The notes: a model not told the origin generated them from the letters alone. A DNA stretch of 64,000 nt from Acididesulfobacillus acetoxydans (GCF_900016645.1 NZ_CDGJ01000037.1), one strand, 5' to 3'. Positions 7,643-15,713 are shown, counted from the first letter of the stretch. Numbers and translations are program-made.

Positions 7643-8089
7643 ATGGAGAAGATGCCCGTCGATGCTATTAAAATGGAAACAGCCCGAAAGACAATTGTGG
7701 CTCAGCATGACAAGTATGGTAAAACAATGGGCGTGAACGGTTGTTTTGGAAGTTCAAATGTCGGACAGATGAGCGGTTTCATGCCGCGTGAGATCGTGCG
7801 GACAATTCCCAATGCGTTTATGCGCTGCCCGCTGGCCCTGTATCCGGAAATCGAAGGTCCGAGTCAGGTCTTGCTCTATGATGATTATCAAGTGGTGATC
7901 GATGGCTGTGAAGCGCGCTGTTTAGCCAAAGCATTGGCTAAGGCGGGGGTAAAAATTGATCTCAGTTATGCCCTGGATGAGGATTTTCATCTGGAGAAAA
8001 CACCGGGACCGGATTTTGACGAGGACAAGATGAAAGAGATCACGCAGAAGATCATGGCGGATATTCGGAAGTTAAGTGTCGAACAGTGA
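7643..8089 (+). CDS. Putative zinc-binding 'DGC' protein (paralogue 1)
   Basis: A 148-residue protein with C34 in VNGCFGSSNVGQMSG, C62 in FMRCPLALYPEI, and the hallmark DGCEARC (C89, C93). The DGC family (named after Asp-Gly-Cys) is annotated as putative metal binding and has no assigned reaction. ATG at 7643 follows GAGGGGAG by 7 nt. Four other DGC proteins lie in this window. The gene stands alone between a broken duplicate and a terminator hairpin at 8162. Confidence 0.7.
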   Translation: MEKMPVDAIKMETARKTIVAQHDKYGKTMGVNGCFGSSNVGQMSGFMPREIVRTIPNAFMRCPLALYPEIEGPSQVLLYDDYQVVIDGCEARCLAKALAKAGVKIDLSYALDEDFHLEKTPGPDFDEDKMKEITQKIMADIRKLSVEQ

Positions 8090-8161
8090 CGGAAACAACT
8101 TAAGGTAGGGGCTAACCTGGTAAAAGCCTGATGAGGGGGCAGCCTTGACTGTCGAGCGAAT

Positions 8162-8206
8162 GGGACACTTTCGGTGCGCTTCGATGCCGTCAGTGTCCCT
8201 ATTTTG
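8162..8206 (+). terminator. Probable terminator of DGC gene 1
   Basis: GGGACACT (8162-8169) pairs with AGTGTCCC (8192-8199), followed by TATTTTG. The loop is long (22 nt). Confidence 0.55.
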
Positions 8207-8334
8207 GGATCTTGGGTTTAAGAAGTCAGGGACAAGGACCGAAAGGAAAACGAGACGAAGTCCTGGCGAGCGGGCGGCCTGGCAGCAGTATCAATGGGCG
8301 AGGAGGGGCATGATAAATATTTCGGAACAACATA

Positions 8335-8362
8335 TTGACATATATAAGTATGTGATTATAAT
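8335..8362 (+). promoter_or_regulatory. Promoter of the arsR1-permease operon
   Basis: TTGACA (8335-8340), 16-nt spacer, TATAAT (8357-8362). It is near consensus and about 115 nt before arsR1. The rest of 8207-8478 shows no gene. Confidence 0.7.
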
Positions 8363-8478
8363 AAGATTCAAGCCCTACTTTCGATGGGCAGATTTGAAAG
8401 ATACTCGAAAGGAAAGTGGAAAGAACTGACTTAACTTAAACGGAGTAATCCTAAACAGTCGGAGAAAGGGGAACGTTT

Positions 8479-8790
8479 ATGAGAAAGGAGAGGAGTAGAG
8501 TGACGGCAGAACTACCCATGGTTGGAGGCTTGCCCGAATTTAACGAAGTTGAAATCCGGCAGGAAGTCAAACGCTACAAAGCTTTGGGCGATGAGACCCG
8601 TCTCAAAATGTTTCGGGTTTTAGAAACCAGCGAGCATTGCGTGTGTGAGTTGATGGACATTTTTCAGTTGAATCAATCGCTCGTTTCCCATCATGTCAAA
8701 GTCTTGGAAAATGCCGGCTTGGTGCTGGGGCAGAGAGTGGGGAAATTTGTCTACTATCGCGTCAACCACCCCATGCCTAAAGACGTCTGA
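8479..8790 (+). CDS. ArsR-family metalloregulator 1
   Basis: A 103-residue winged-helix repressor. The helix-turn-helix covers LMDIFQLNQSLVSHHVKVLENAGLV (residues 58-82). C54 and C56 in HCVCEL form the classical alpha-3 thiol site of ArsR/SmtB sensors, so it should leave DNA on binding As(III) or a similar soft metal(loid). ATG at 8479 follows AAAGGGGAAC. It is followed after 117 nt by an ArsP-like permease and a small thioredoxin, probably its targets. The N-terminal extension of about 25 residues before the domain is unusual. Confidence 0.85.
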   Translation: MRKERSRVTAELPMVGGLPEFNEVEIRQEVKRYKALGDETRLKMFRVLETSEHCVCELMDIFQLNQSLVSHHVKVLENAGLVLGQRVGKFVYYRVNHPMPKDV

Positions 8791-8907
8791 AGCCAGGGGC
8801 TTCCGCGCGAAGCATTCGGTGACGGATCAGGGCGAACATAGCACTCGCGGGGGCTCAGTCACGGGGATGGCTTAAACTTATTCTCAGTCGGGAGAGGAGA
8901 AATTTAT

Positions 8908-9858
8908 ATGTTGCAGGCTTTTGCGGATTTTGTCACCTTCAAGCTGTTTAAGCTGCTGCCCAGCAGCCGCTTGGGGACGGCTCTGGACTTTTTCATCAAT
9001 GATACTCTTAAGATATTCATCATGCTGGCGGTGATCATTTTCCTTGTCTCTTTAATCCGGAGTTTTTTCTCGCCGGAAAGGACCCGGAAAATTCTCAGCC
9101 AGAAGAAGGAGTTTGTCGGCAATGTCCTCGCGGCTCTTTTGGGGATCGTGACCCCGTTTTGTTCTTGCTCGGCGGTGCCGGTATTTATCGGTTTTGTGGA
9201 AGCGGGAGTGCCCCTTGGTGTAACCTTTTCTTTCTTGATTTCCTCCCCGATGGTCAATGAAGTGGCGTTGGTCATGCTCTGGGGCATGTTCGGGTGGAGA
9301 ATCGCGGCCATTTATATTGCCACCGGTGTCATTGTGGCCATCGTCGGGGGGGTGATCATCGGCCGGCTGAAATTGGAGCACTTGGTCGAGGAGTATGTGT
9401 ACGATATTAAGATGGGTGAGTCCGAGCTAGCGGCTATGACTTGGCGGGAACGTGTGGATTATGCTTGGAGCTATGTCGTTGATATTCTAAAAAGGGTTTG
9501 GTTGTACGTTATCATCGGGATTGCCATCGGAGGTTTTATGCATGGCTACGCACCCGCGAACTTCCTGGTCAAATATGCCGGACCCGGCAGCTGGTATGCG
9601 GTCCCATTGGTTGTGGCCATTGGGGTGCCTCTTTATTCCAATGCCGCCGGAATCATTCCGATTGTCAATGTCCTGTTTGAGAAAGGGATGGCTCTGGGAA
9701 CCGTGTTGGCCTTTATGATGTCTGTGACCGCTTTGAGTCTGCCGGAGATGATCATCTTGCGCAAGGTTCTCAAACCCAAACTCATTGGTATTTTTGTCGG
9801 GATCTTGACGGTTACCATTCTTTTCGTGGGGTATCTGTTCAATTGGATCATGCACTAG
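8908..9858 (+). CDS. ArsP/DUF318-type permease
   Basis: A 316-residue membrane protein with about eight helices. TPFCSCSAVPVFIGFVEAGVPLG (near residue 87) is the signature of the permease family that includes ArsP, an exporter of trivalent organoarsenicals. The paired cysteines of the CSCS motif are the expected thiol ligands. RBS GGAGAGGAG precedes ATG. Neighbouring arsR1, a small thioredoxin-like protein and arsM (which makes methylated arsenic) fit an organoarsenical efflux role. Other members of the family have no known substrate. Confidence 0.75.
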   Translation: MLQAFADFVTFKLFKLLPSSRLGTALDFFINDTLKIFIMLAVIIFLVSLIRSFFSPERTRKILSQKKEFVGNVLAALLGIVTPFCSCSAVPVFIGFVEAGVPLGVTFSFLISSPMVNEVALVMLWGMFGWRIAAIYIATGVIVAIVGGVIIGRLKLEHLVEEYVYDIKMGESELAAMTWRERVDYAWSYVVDILKRVWLYVIIGIAIGGFMHGYAPANFLVKYAGPGSWYAVPLVVAIGVPLYSNAAGIIPIVNVLFEKGMALGTVLAFMMSVTALSLPEMIILRKVLKPKLIGIFVGILTVTILFVGYLFNWIMH

Positions 9859-9963
9859 ACGGGTACACCCCGGGGTTTAAGGTATTCGGATAGGTCTTAA
9901 CAGAAGAGGGACGAATGTGGTACGATAATATTAGACTTAACGAAATTAGAGGAGCGATGCGAT

Positions 9964-10209
9964 ATGAAGGTCAAAATCTTGGGATCCGGTTGTTCCAACT
10001 GTGCCAAACTGGAAAAAGTAGTGCGTCAGGCCATTGATGATTTGGGGATCGTGGCGGACGTTGAGAAGGTCCAGGATGTGGCCGGAATCATTTCCTACGG
10101 GGTCATGAGCACACCGGCCCTGGTTATCGACGAACAGGTCAAATTGGTGGGCAAGGTGCCAAACCGGGTCCGTATGGTGGAAATATTGAAAGAAGCTCTA
10201 CCCCAGTGA
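9964..10209 (+). CDS. Small thioredoxin-like redox protein
   Basis: An 81-residue thioredoxin fold protein with GSGCSNCAKLE near the N terminus (C10, C13), the CxxC motif of the short 'redox-active disulfide protein 2' family. The cis-Pro loop is VMSTPALVID. Such genes are commonly next to ArsP/DUF318 permeases, and the protein presumably reduces a permease or arsenical thiol. RBS GAGG lies ahead of ATG. It is probably cotranscribed with the permease, 105 nt upstream, though ATAATATTAG at 9927 may mark a further promoter. Confidence 0.8.
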   Translation: MKVKILGSGCSNCAKLEKVVRQAIDDLGIVADVEKVQDVAGIISYGVMSTPALVIDEQVKLVGKVPNRVRMVEILKEALPQ

Positions 10210-10290
10210 ATGGAAACGGGCAACGTGGGGACTCCCCTGCCGTACCCGCAATATCCGGAAAGGCATAAAACTTCTGCTGTAAAGGGCGCA

Positions 10291-10349
10291 GTTCCTGAAG
10301 ATGGGAAACGCCTGATGCAAGTGAAAGGATGTCGCACCCACCAACCCTA
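10291..10349 (+). pseudogene. ArsR C-terminal tail fragment (dispersed repeat copy 1)
   Basis: 10291-10334 (from GTTCCTGAAGATGGGAAACG to AAAGGATGTCG) repeats the 3' end of arsR3 at 29653-29697, reading VPEDGKRLMQVKGCR. No DNA-binding part is present. A third copy lies at 15055-15088. Confidence 0.6.
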
Positions 10350-10390
10350 AGCTTGGGAATAGACCTCAGCTATCTCAGCTATTTGGTTGC

Positions 10391-10418
10391 TTGATTTATC
10401 AACATTTCTTGATATAAT
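10391..10418 (+). promoter_or_regulatory. Promoter with ArsR operator in front of arsR2
   Basis: The classical As-type ArsR half-sites ATCAA (10398-10402) and TTGAT (10409-10413), 6 nt apart, sit between a -35 TTGATT (10391-10396) and a -10 TATAAT (10413-10418), so binding would block RNA polymerase. Confidence 0.75.
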
Positions 10419-10427
10419 GGAGATACT

Positions 10428-10733
10428 ATGATTGATGTCGCGAAAATTTCCAAAGCTTTGAGTGACCCCATTCGCTACAAAATACTGTTGATGCTTGTAG
10501 ATCATCAGAGCAACGAACTGTTATGCTGCTCACCCGCCCTTGAGGGTGCCTGCAATTGTGAGATTATGGCGGAGTTTGAGATGATTCAGTCCAGGGTTTC
10601 GTACCATATGAAGGAGCTTGCCGGAGCAGGGCTCGTAACCGAAGAGCCTAGAGGTAAATGGAAATTCTATTCTTTAAACATGGATACCCTGAAACAATAT
10701 ACCCGGCAAATTGGGGCGGATTTTAAATTCTAA
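10428..10733 (+). CDS. arsR: ArsR-family arsenite-responsive repressor 2
   Basis: A 101-residue winged-helix repressor. HTH residues 43-68 include CEIMAEFEMIQSRVSYHMKEL. C33, C34, C42 and C44 (LLCCSPALEGACNCEIM) supply the thiols for As(III); the spacing differs from the CVC site of arsR1 and arsR3. ATG 10428 has a weak RBS (GGAGATACT). Its own promoter and the DNA 22 nt downstream of its stop both carry ATCAA-N6-TTGAT operators, so it probably controls itself and the arsM-acr3 genes. Confidence 0.85.
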   Translation: MIDVAKISKALSDPIRYKILLMLVDHQSNELLCCSPALEGACNCEIMAEFEMIQSRVSYHMKELAGAGLVTEEPRGKWKFYSLNMDTLKQYTRQIGADFKF

Positions 10734-10754
10734 GGCCCCGCTTTTTTTGGGGGG

Positions 10755-10778
10755 TTACATCAAAAAAAATTGATGTAA
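10755..10778 (+). promoter_or_regulatory. ArsR operator in front of arsM
   Basis: A perfect 24-bp dyad: TTACATCAA, six A, TTGATGTAA. The core ATCAA-N6-TTGAT is the same as in the arsR2 promoter. It lies 84 nt before arsM. Confidence 0.75.
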
Positions 10779-10861
10779 TGAGGGCTGAAAATGGATGAAG
10801 GTAGGAGAATGGGCAACTCATAGTGGCAGGTAGGGCTCAAATTCGGGGAGGTAACAAAATA

Positions 10862-11668
10862 ATGTCAAATGTCGAAAATGACCACATTCGTCAATCGGTG
10901 CGCAAAAACTATGCTTCCATCGCGCTTCAGGGAAAGGGCAGTTGTTGTTCACCGGGTGCCAACTGCTGTGGTAATGAAGACTCCGGTCTCATGACGCAAA
11001 TTTCTCAACAGCTGGGTTATTCCTCCTCAGAACTTGGGGAAGTGCCGGAGGGAGCCAATATGGGTTTAGGGTGTGGTAATCCTCAGGCGATAGCACACCT
11101 GAAGTTGGGTGAAGCTGTTCTCGATTTGGGCAGCGGAGGCGGGTTCGACTGTTTTCTGGCCGCTAAACAAGTGGGAGCGGCGGGGCGCGTGATTGGGGTG
11201 GATATGACTCCGGAGATGGTGAGTAAGGCCAGAAAAAATGCCGCTGCCACCGATTATCATAATGTTGATTTTCGTTTGGGCGAAATTGAGAACTTACCGG
11301 TGGCGGATAATTCAGTTGATGTGATCATTTCTAACTGTGTGATCAACTTGTCTCCGGATAAACAAAGGGTATTTGATGAGGCCTATCGTGTGCTCAAGCC
11401 AGGCGGGCGCTTGGCCATTTCTGATGTGGTAGCTTCAGCCCCCCTGCCGGCGGAAATACGGAAAGACCTGGAGCTCTATGCCGGCTGCATGGCGGGCGCC
11501 AGCCTTGTGGATGACTTAGAGGGGATGCTGCAAAAATCAGGGTTTAGGAATATCCGCATTCGGCCGAAAAGTGAATCGCGGGAGTTTATCCGGGAGTGGG
11601 CCCCGGATAGGCAGATTGAGGATTTTGTTGTATCCGCGACGATTGAAGCCTCTAAGCCCGCCGGCTAA
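10862..11668 (+). CDS. arsM: Arsenite S-adenosylmethionine methyltransferase
   Basis: A 268-residue soluble enzyme that methylates As(III) using SAM. SAM-binding motif I is VLDLGSGGGFDC (residues 86-97). Conserved arsenic-binding cysteines are visible at C71 (LGCGNP) and in SNCVINLSP, with another in YAGCMAGA. The N terminus carries additional CC pairs (C28, C29, C35, C36). ATG 10862 follows GGGGAGGT; the upstream GTG at 10823 is weaker. The ArsR operator lies just upstream. Its product would suit the ArsP-like permease nearby. Confidence 0.9.
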   Translation: MSNVENDHIRQSVRKNYASIALQGKGSCCSPGANCCGNEDSGLMTQISQQLGYSSSELGEVPEGANMGLGCGNPQAIAHLKLGEAVLDLGSGGGFDCFLAAKQVGAAGRVIGVDMTPEMVSKARKNAAATDYHNVDFRLGEIENLPVADNSVDVIISNCVINLSPDKQRVFDEAYRVLKPGGRLAISDVVASAPLPAEIRKDLELYAGCMAGASLVDDLEGMLQKSGFRNIRIRPKSESREFIREWAPDRQIEDFVVSATIEASKPAG

Positions 11669-11835
11669 TGAAAGAGCGTTTTCCCCAAGCCTTCTTGTTG
11701 CAGGTACCATTGGCGGCAAAGGATGTTCAGGGGCTGCATTCTTTATGGAAACTGGCCCGGCAAGTTTTGGGGTGAGCGGTTCGCCGGGGTGGTTATGTTT
11801 GTGCCCGCGGGAGAGGCGGAGGAGGTAAGAACCGG

Positions 11836-12126
11836 ATGAACATCCATATCACCCCGCAGGCGGCGGCTGTGATTCGTCGCCGGGGAGGGCAGGTGATCCT
11901 ATTCGAGGGCCGGCTCACCGGGTGTGTTGCCGGGAATATCCCGGCCCCAATGATGGAAGTGGGCAGGCCGAGGCGGCCACCGGATCATTATATCGTGGTG
12001 GAAGAAGAGGGTGTAGCGGTTTATCTGGACAAGGTCCTGCGCTCATATCCCGGGACGGCTGAGATCAGTGTGGTGCCGCATCGCTGGAACAAGGAGAGTC
12101 TGTCGTTTAATTATCGGGAAAACTGA
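11836..12126 (+). CDS. Small HesB/IscA-related protein (CC/Se-motif-like)
   Basis: A 96-residue protein starting MNIHITPQAAAVIRRRGGQV, the opening of small HesB/IscA-like and 'CC/Se motif' proteins. A single cysteine (RLTGCVAGN, about C36) sits where relatives carry CC or UC. RBS GGAGGTAAG precedes ATG. It lies between arsM and acr3 and is probably cotranscribed with them, which suggests a thiol-arsenic role; that is inference. 11669-11835 has a short open stretch of 35 codons but nothing that I recognise. Confidence 0.5.
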   Translation: MNIHITPQAAAVIRRRGGQVILFEGRLTGCVAGNIPAPMMEVGRPRRPPDHYIVVEEEGVAVYLDKVLRSYPGTAEISVVPHRWNKESLSFNYREN

Positions 12127-12162
12127 AGTCTAGACGTGTTCACTTTTAAGGAGGAGAGCGAA

Positions 12163-13245
12163 ATGAATGAATTGCCGGTAAGCCGCAAATTGTCAATGTT
12201 GGACCGCTTCCTGACCTTGTGGATTTTCTTGGCCATGGCGGTCGGGATCGGAGCCGGATACCTGATTCCGGGCATGGCCGCTTGGCTCAATAGTTTTCAA
12301 AGCGGCACGACCAATATTCCTTTGGCCATCGGACTGATCATCATGATGTATCCGCCCCTGGCTAAAGTAAAATATGAGGAAATAGGCAAGGTCTTTAGAA
12401 ATGGGAGAGTCATGACCATATCCCTGATTCAAAACTGGATCATCGGTCCGCTGCTCATGTTTGTATTAGCGGTGATATTTCTGCATGGTTATCCCGAGTA
12501 CATGGCCGGTTTGATCATGATCGGTTTGGCCCGCTGCATCGCCATGGTCATCGTTTGGAACAGTCTGGCGAAAGGGGATCCCGAGTACGCGGCCGCTTTG
12601 GTCGCGCTCAATTCCATCTTCCAGGTGATCTTCTACTCGTTTTATGCTTATGTCTTCATCTCTGTTTTGCCGCATTGGCTGGGATTGACGGCGGACACGG
12701 TCAAAATCAATCTCAGTATTTGGGAGATGGCTCAGAGTGTGCTGCTTTATTTAGGTATTCCTTTTGTGGGGGGCCTGCTCACCAGGCTCATCTTCATACC
12801 GGTCAAAGGAAAGGAATGGTATGAAACAAAATTCGTTCCGAAAATCAGTCCTTTGGCTTTAATCGCCCTGCTCTTCACCATCATTCTTATGTTTTCCCTT
12901 AAAGGTAAGTATATCGTATCCCTGCCCATGGATGTCGTACGCATCGCCATTCCCCTGGTGATCTATTTTGCCGTGATGTTTACGGTCTCCTTCTTCATGG
13001 GTTGGCGGCAGGGTGTTCCTTACTCTCAGACGGTGACGCTCGCCTTCACGGCGGCCAGCAACAACTTTGAGCTGGCCATTGCCGTCGCGGTGGCTGTGTT
13101 TGGGATCAACTCCGGCGAGGCCTTTGCGGCGGTCATCGGCCCCTTGATTGAAGTGCCAGTGATGATCGGACTGGTGAACTTTGCCTTGTCTTGGGGACGG
13201 AAGTATTTTAACCCGGATGGAAGTTCCACGCGGGCGAGGACCTGA
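12163..13245 (+). CDS. acr3: ACR3-family arsenite efflux transporter
   Basis: A 360-residue, ten-helix membrane protein that exports As(III). MIGLARCIAMVIVWNSLAKGDPEYAAALVALNSIFQ holds the conserved cysteine (about C119) needed for arsenite transport, and AASNNFELAIAVAVAVFG is the matching C-terminal signature. ATG 12163 follows AAGGAGGAGAGCG. It closes the arsR2-arsM-HesB-like-acr3 series and is followed by a strong terminator. The length suits the ACR3(1) type. Confidence 0.92.
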   Translation: MNELPVSRKLSMLDRFLTLWIFLAMAVGIGAGYLIPGMAAWLNSFQSGTTNIPLAIGLIIMMYPPLAKVKYEEIGKVFRNGRVMTISLIQNWIIGPLLMFVLAVIFLHGYPEYMAGLIMIGLARCIAMVIVWNSLAKGDPEYAAALVALNSIFQVIFYSFYAYVFISVLPHWLGLTADTVKINLSIWEMAQSVLLYLGIPFVGGLLTRLIFIPVKGKEWYETKFVPKISPLALIALLFTIILMFSLKGKYIVSLPMDVVRIAIPLVIYFAVMFTVSFFMGWRQGVPYSQTVTLAFTAASNNFELAIAVAVAVFGINSGEAFAAVIGPLIEVPVMIGLVNFALSWGRKYFNPDGSSTRART

Positions 13246-13251
13246 GTTCGG

Positions 13252-13291
13252 AGAACGGCTCCTTACTGTTGCAGTGGGGAGCCGTTCTTTG
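13252..13291 (+). terminator. Terminator of the arsenic operon
   Basis: AGAACGGCTCC (13252-13262) pairs perfectly with GGAGCCGTTCT (13278-13288), followed by TTG. Confidence 0.75.
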
Positions 13292-13310
13292 CGGGTATGG
13301 GCAATATGAC

Positions 13311-13349
13311 AAAAAAGAAGTAGCCCACCCCTGAGACGGAGGCTACTTC
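13311..13349 (-). terminator. Terminator for the minus-strand DGC gene
   Basis: On the minus strand, GAAGTAGCC / GGCTACTTC closes a 15-nt loop and is followed by TTTTTT. It stops transcripts arriving from the DGC gene at 13536-13892. The stretch between them (13350-13535) holds a small GC-rich hairpin near 13370 and no gene. Confidence 0.75.
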
Positions 13350-13535
13350 TTCGTAAACCCCTACGGCCGCTCACTGCGGCCCGGTTGTGCAGGCTGGGAT
13401 GCTCGTAACATCCCGGCCTTCAGTATGTATGTGATACCGTGCGGAGGCAGTCAATACAAGGAAAACGAGAAAGGAACGGGCCTTGAGTGCCCGGCGAATT
13501 CCGCTGCCCTGTCCCCGATAGGGACGAAGAAACAA

Positions 13536-13892
13536 TTAAAAAGGGCCGGATCCGCCTGACAATCTATCGATTACTTCTTGTACCAATTGTATCTCTTCAT
13601 CAATATTCAATAAGACTGCATATTTCTCGTTATTTTTGGGATCAAAATCCTTGGTAATGACTATTTCTGCATCCGGGCTAATTTTGGCAAGCTCAAATTC
13701 CTTTGAAGCACATTTAGCCGGACAGCCATTTAAGGCAATATACTTTTCGTTAACACCACTTTCGTTGTTAAGAGGTAAACTTAAATTGGGAAGTACGCGA
13801 ACTATTTGGTCGTCAAGGAGAAATTCAGCCACTGTTTTTGTCATCATACTCACATTACAACGGCCTTGACAAGGGAAAATTCCAATAGTCAT
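13536..13892 (-). CDS. Putative zinc-binding 'DGC' protein (paralogue 2, NGC variant)
   Basis: A 118-residue protein with C8 and C12 in IFPCQGRCNVS and C57 and C61 in NGCPAKC, the DGC motif with Asp replaced by Asn. It begins like other members, with a beta strand and a Cys-rich loop. ATG at 13892 fits TAGGAG at 11 nt; the GTG at 13904 overlaps the RBS. It is clearly more AT-rich than its neighbours, which suggests recent arrival. It is isolated on the minus strand with its own terminator. Confidence 0.65.
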   Translation of the reverse strand: MTIGIFPCQGRCNVSMMTKTVAEFLLDDQIVRVLPNLSLPLNNESGVNEKYIALNGCPAKCASKEFELAKISPDAEIVITKDFDPKNNEKYAVLLNIDEEIQLVQEVIDRLSGGSGPF

Positions 13893-14054
13893 TATTTCTT
13901 TCACTCCTACTCTACCTTGAATTTGTTCACTGCTACCTCAAACTCTCTGTCATTGGACGGCAGTGCGTTGAATAAAGCTGAACTCTTTGCGCACAGGCCT
14001 ACACCTATGGCAGAGAGTCCTCTAGAATTTCGCAAGGTCAGGCGGACGCAGAAC

Positions 14055-14408
14055 TCAGATTTGGCCTAAGGGTCCGGGGTTCCGATTCTGAAAGGGACAC
14101 GCCGCCCCTGCCTGACGGGCAAAGAGACGCTTGTGTGAGAGAAACTGGGCGACGGTTTCATTGTTGCCCAAGCTGATTCCTCCGAGCCTCCACTCCCGGA
14201 AAGTGTGCCAAAATTCTTGTTCCGCTACAGTGTGCGAATAGTGCTCCGCTTCGGCATCGTAGGCCCAAAAAACGTCGACCCATAACATACCTTTACGGCT
14301 GAGGACCAAAAGAAAATGATTGAGCTCTGGGTCGGGAGAATCAAGGACTTTTAGAAGCAAATGTGAACGACCGCTTGGATAATCAGTGCGGATATAGACG
14401 GGTTTCAT
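14055..14408 (-). CDS. Hypothetical protein, 117 residues
   Basis: I do not recognise this protein. It has no signal peptide or membrane segment. The N terminus (MKPVYIRTDYPSGRSHLLLKV) and the central RKGMLWVDVFWAYDAEAEHY suggest a small alpha/beta fold. Only one cysteine, near the C terminus (GAACPF), is present. ATG 14408 follows GGGGAAGGAG at a good distance. It lies 130 nt downstream of the carboxymuconolactone decarboxylase gene on the same strand, so the two may be cotranscribed. Confidence 0.5.
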   Translation of the reverse strand: MKPVYIRTDYPSGRSHLLLKVLDSPDPELNHFLLVLSRKGMLWVDVFWAYDAEAEHYSHTVAEQEFWHTFREWRLGGISLGNNETVAQFLSHKRLFARQAGAACPFQNRNPGPLGQI

Positions 14409-14538
14409 CAGAATACTCCTTCCCCTGCACAAAAGAACCGCTAACATGAGGGAGGGAAGGCAACCCGGAGGAGTTCCCTTCCCTTCCCCTGTCTGGTATG
14501 CTCTTGCAAAACACTAAACACTCCGCCGGGGAGAAATA

Positions 14539-14916
14539 CTAGGCCTGCGGAAAGATGCGCAGTCCCGTGTTGACCCGGTTCATGCCAGTCGAAGCATCGA
14601 TGACGGCAATCATTTCGAGAAGCTCTTCTTCGCTGACTCCCATCTTTTTCAGCTGCTGGGTGTGTGAGGTGATGCACATGTCGGAGCCGTTATTGATGGA
14701 GGTGGTGAGGGCAATGAAGAATTTGGTCTTAGCGTCCAGTTTGCCGGGAGCCATTGCTACCTGCATTTTCTCCAGGGTGGCTTTCATATAAGCGGGGAAA
14801 TTGGCCAGAGCGCGGAAAGTCGGTGGGACCATTCCTTTGTCCTCTTCGAGGTGCTTGAACATCCCTTGAACTTCGGGTGAGGCTTCCTGATCTTGAATGA
14901 GTTTAACCGTTGGCAT
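14539..14916 (-). CDS. Carboxymuconolactone decarboxylase / AhpD-like protein
   Basis: A 125-residue all-helical protein of the CMD family. The helix FFIALTTSINNGSDMCITSHTQQLKKMGVSEEE is where AhpD-type members carry CxxC followed by a histidine. Here the first cysteine is Ser (SDMC) while the second Cys and the His remain, so disulfide reductase activity is doubtful. RBS AGGAGG precedes ATG. Truncated duplicates of its start (7255) and its end (29130) exist in the window, showing that it was part of a duplicated block. Confidence 0.75.
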   Translation of the reverse strand: MPTVKLIQDQEASPEVQGMFKHLEEDKGMVPPTFRALANFPAYMKATLEKMQVAMAPGKLDAKTKFFIALTTSINNGSDMCITSHTQQLKKMGVSEEELLEMIAVIDASTGMNRVNTGLRIFPQA

Positions 14917-15054
14917 GTTAAAAATCCTCCTTTTTTTCGATGCTTCGCTCTCAAAGTCGGGAGAGGGCTCATCTCCAGATTAGGATATGATTATATGGAC
15001 ATTAAACATTGTACACTTACACGGAGGTTTTGACAAGGGCAAACAGGAAAGATT

Positions 15055-15190
15055 CAAGCGTCTGATGCAAGCGAAAGGATGTCGTGCGACTGCTGACCAT
15101 GAGCCGGCGCAGTTCCCGGTTGACTTCATCCTGGGATCAGAAAAAGTGCCGAATTCCCTGTACCATTCAAAAGAAGAAACGACCACAGCT
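15055..15190. pseudogene. Joined fragments of an ArsR tail and of glutamate dehydrogenase
   Basis: 15055-15088 (CGTCTGATGCAAGCGAAAGG and on) is the dispersed ArsR-tail repeat. It is joined directly to 15091-15185, which matches 23766-23862 of the glutamate dehydrogenase gene (minus strand, C-terminal part) at roughly nine of ten bases. Neither is a functional gene. The junction records a past deletion or recombination. Confidence 0.7.
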
Positions 15191-15356
15191 CAAGAAAAAT
15201 CTGTGGTAAACCGGGCAAAATAATGATATGATTATATAGGAAATGACTGAAGGCCTTATTCTAAACACTATGATCATTTTAGCTTGGTCAGGCATGCAAT
15301 GTCACTTTGCCGGTTCGATGCCGGCTGCAGAGAGAATAAGGTGGAGGAGAAGGTTC

Positions 15357-15623
15357 ATGCTTTATGGTAAACTCAAGGATTATCGGGCTTTGCTAACGTT
15401 TCCTTCTTTAACGGAGGCCTTGGGGGCTGAGAGGATTCTTGACCGGTCCGGTTGTCCTTTTGCGTCTATTCCGACACCCCGCAGTCTGCGTTCCGGCTGC
15501 AACACCTCTCTGTGTCTGCCGCTGGAGCGTAAGGAAATTATCGATGATCTAATCGATGACGGGGTGGTGTTTACCGGTGTCTACGAGGCCCGGGAGGATG
15601 GATTCGCACCGTTGACGTGGTGA
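15357..15623 (+). CDS. DUF3343 protein, putative Se/S carrier
   Basis: An 88-residue protein. YRALLTFPSLTEALGAERILDRSG matches DUF3343, which is described as Se/S-carrier-like and is often found with selenium genes and a cysteine desulfurase. Conserved positions visible are GCPFASIPTPRSLRSGCNTSLCLP, with three cysteines at about 33, 48 and 53; the SGCNTSL loop is the family's functional motif. ATG 15357 follows GGTGGAGGAGAAGG; the earlier in-frame ATG at 15243 lacks an RBS. A cysteine desulfurase gene follows after 90 nt. Confidence 0.75.
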   Translation: MLYGKLKDYRALLTFPSLTEALGAERILDRSGCPFASIPTPRSLRSGCNTSLCLPLERKEIIDDLIDDGVVFTGVYEAREDGFAPLTW

Positions 15624-15713
15624 GGTTAGGCGCCTTGAAGAAGCCAGTAAGGTCCTTGGAAAGTTCAACAACCACGTTTAGGCGTAAAGTCAGGTGGTGA
15701 AAGGAGTGTGGCT

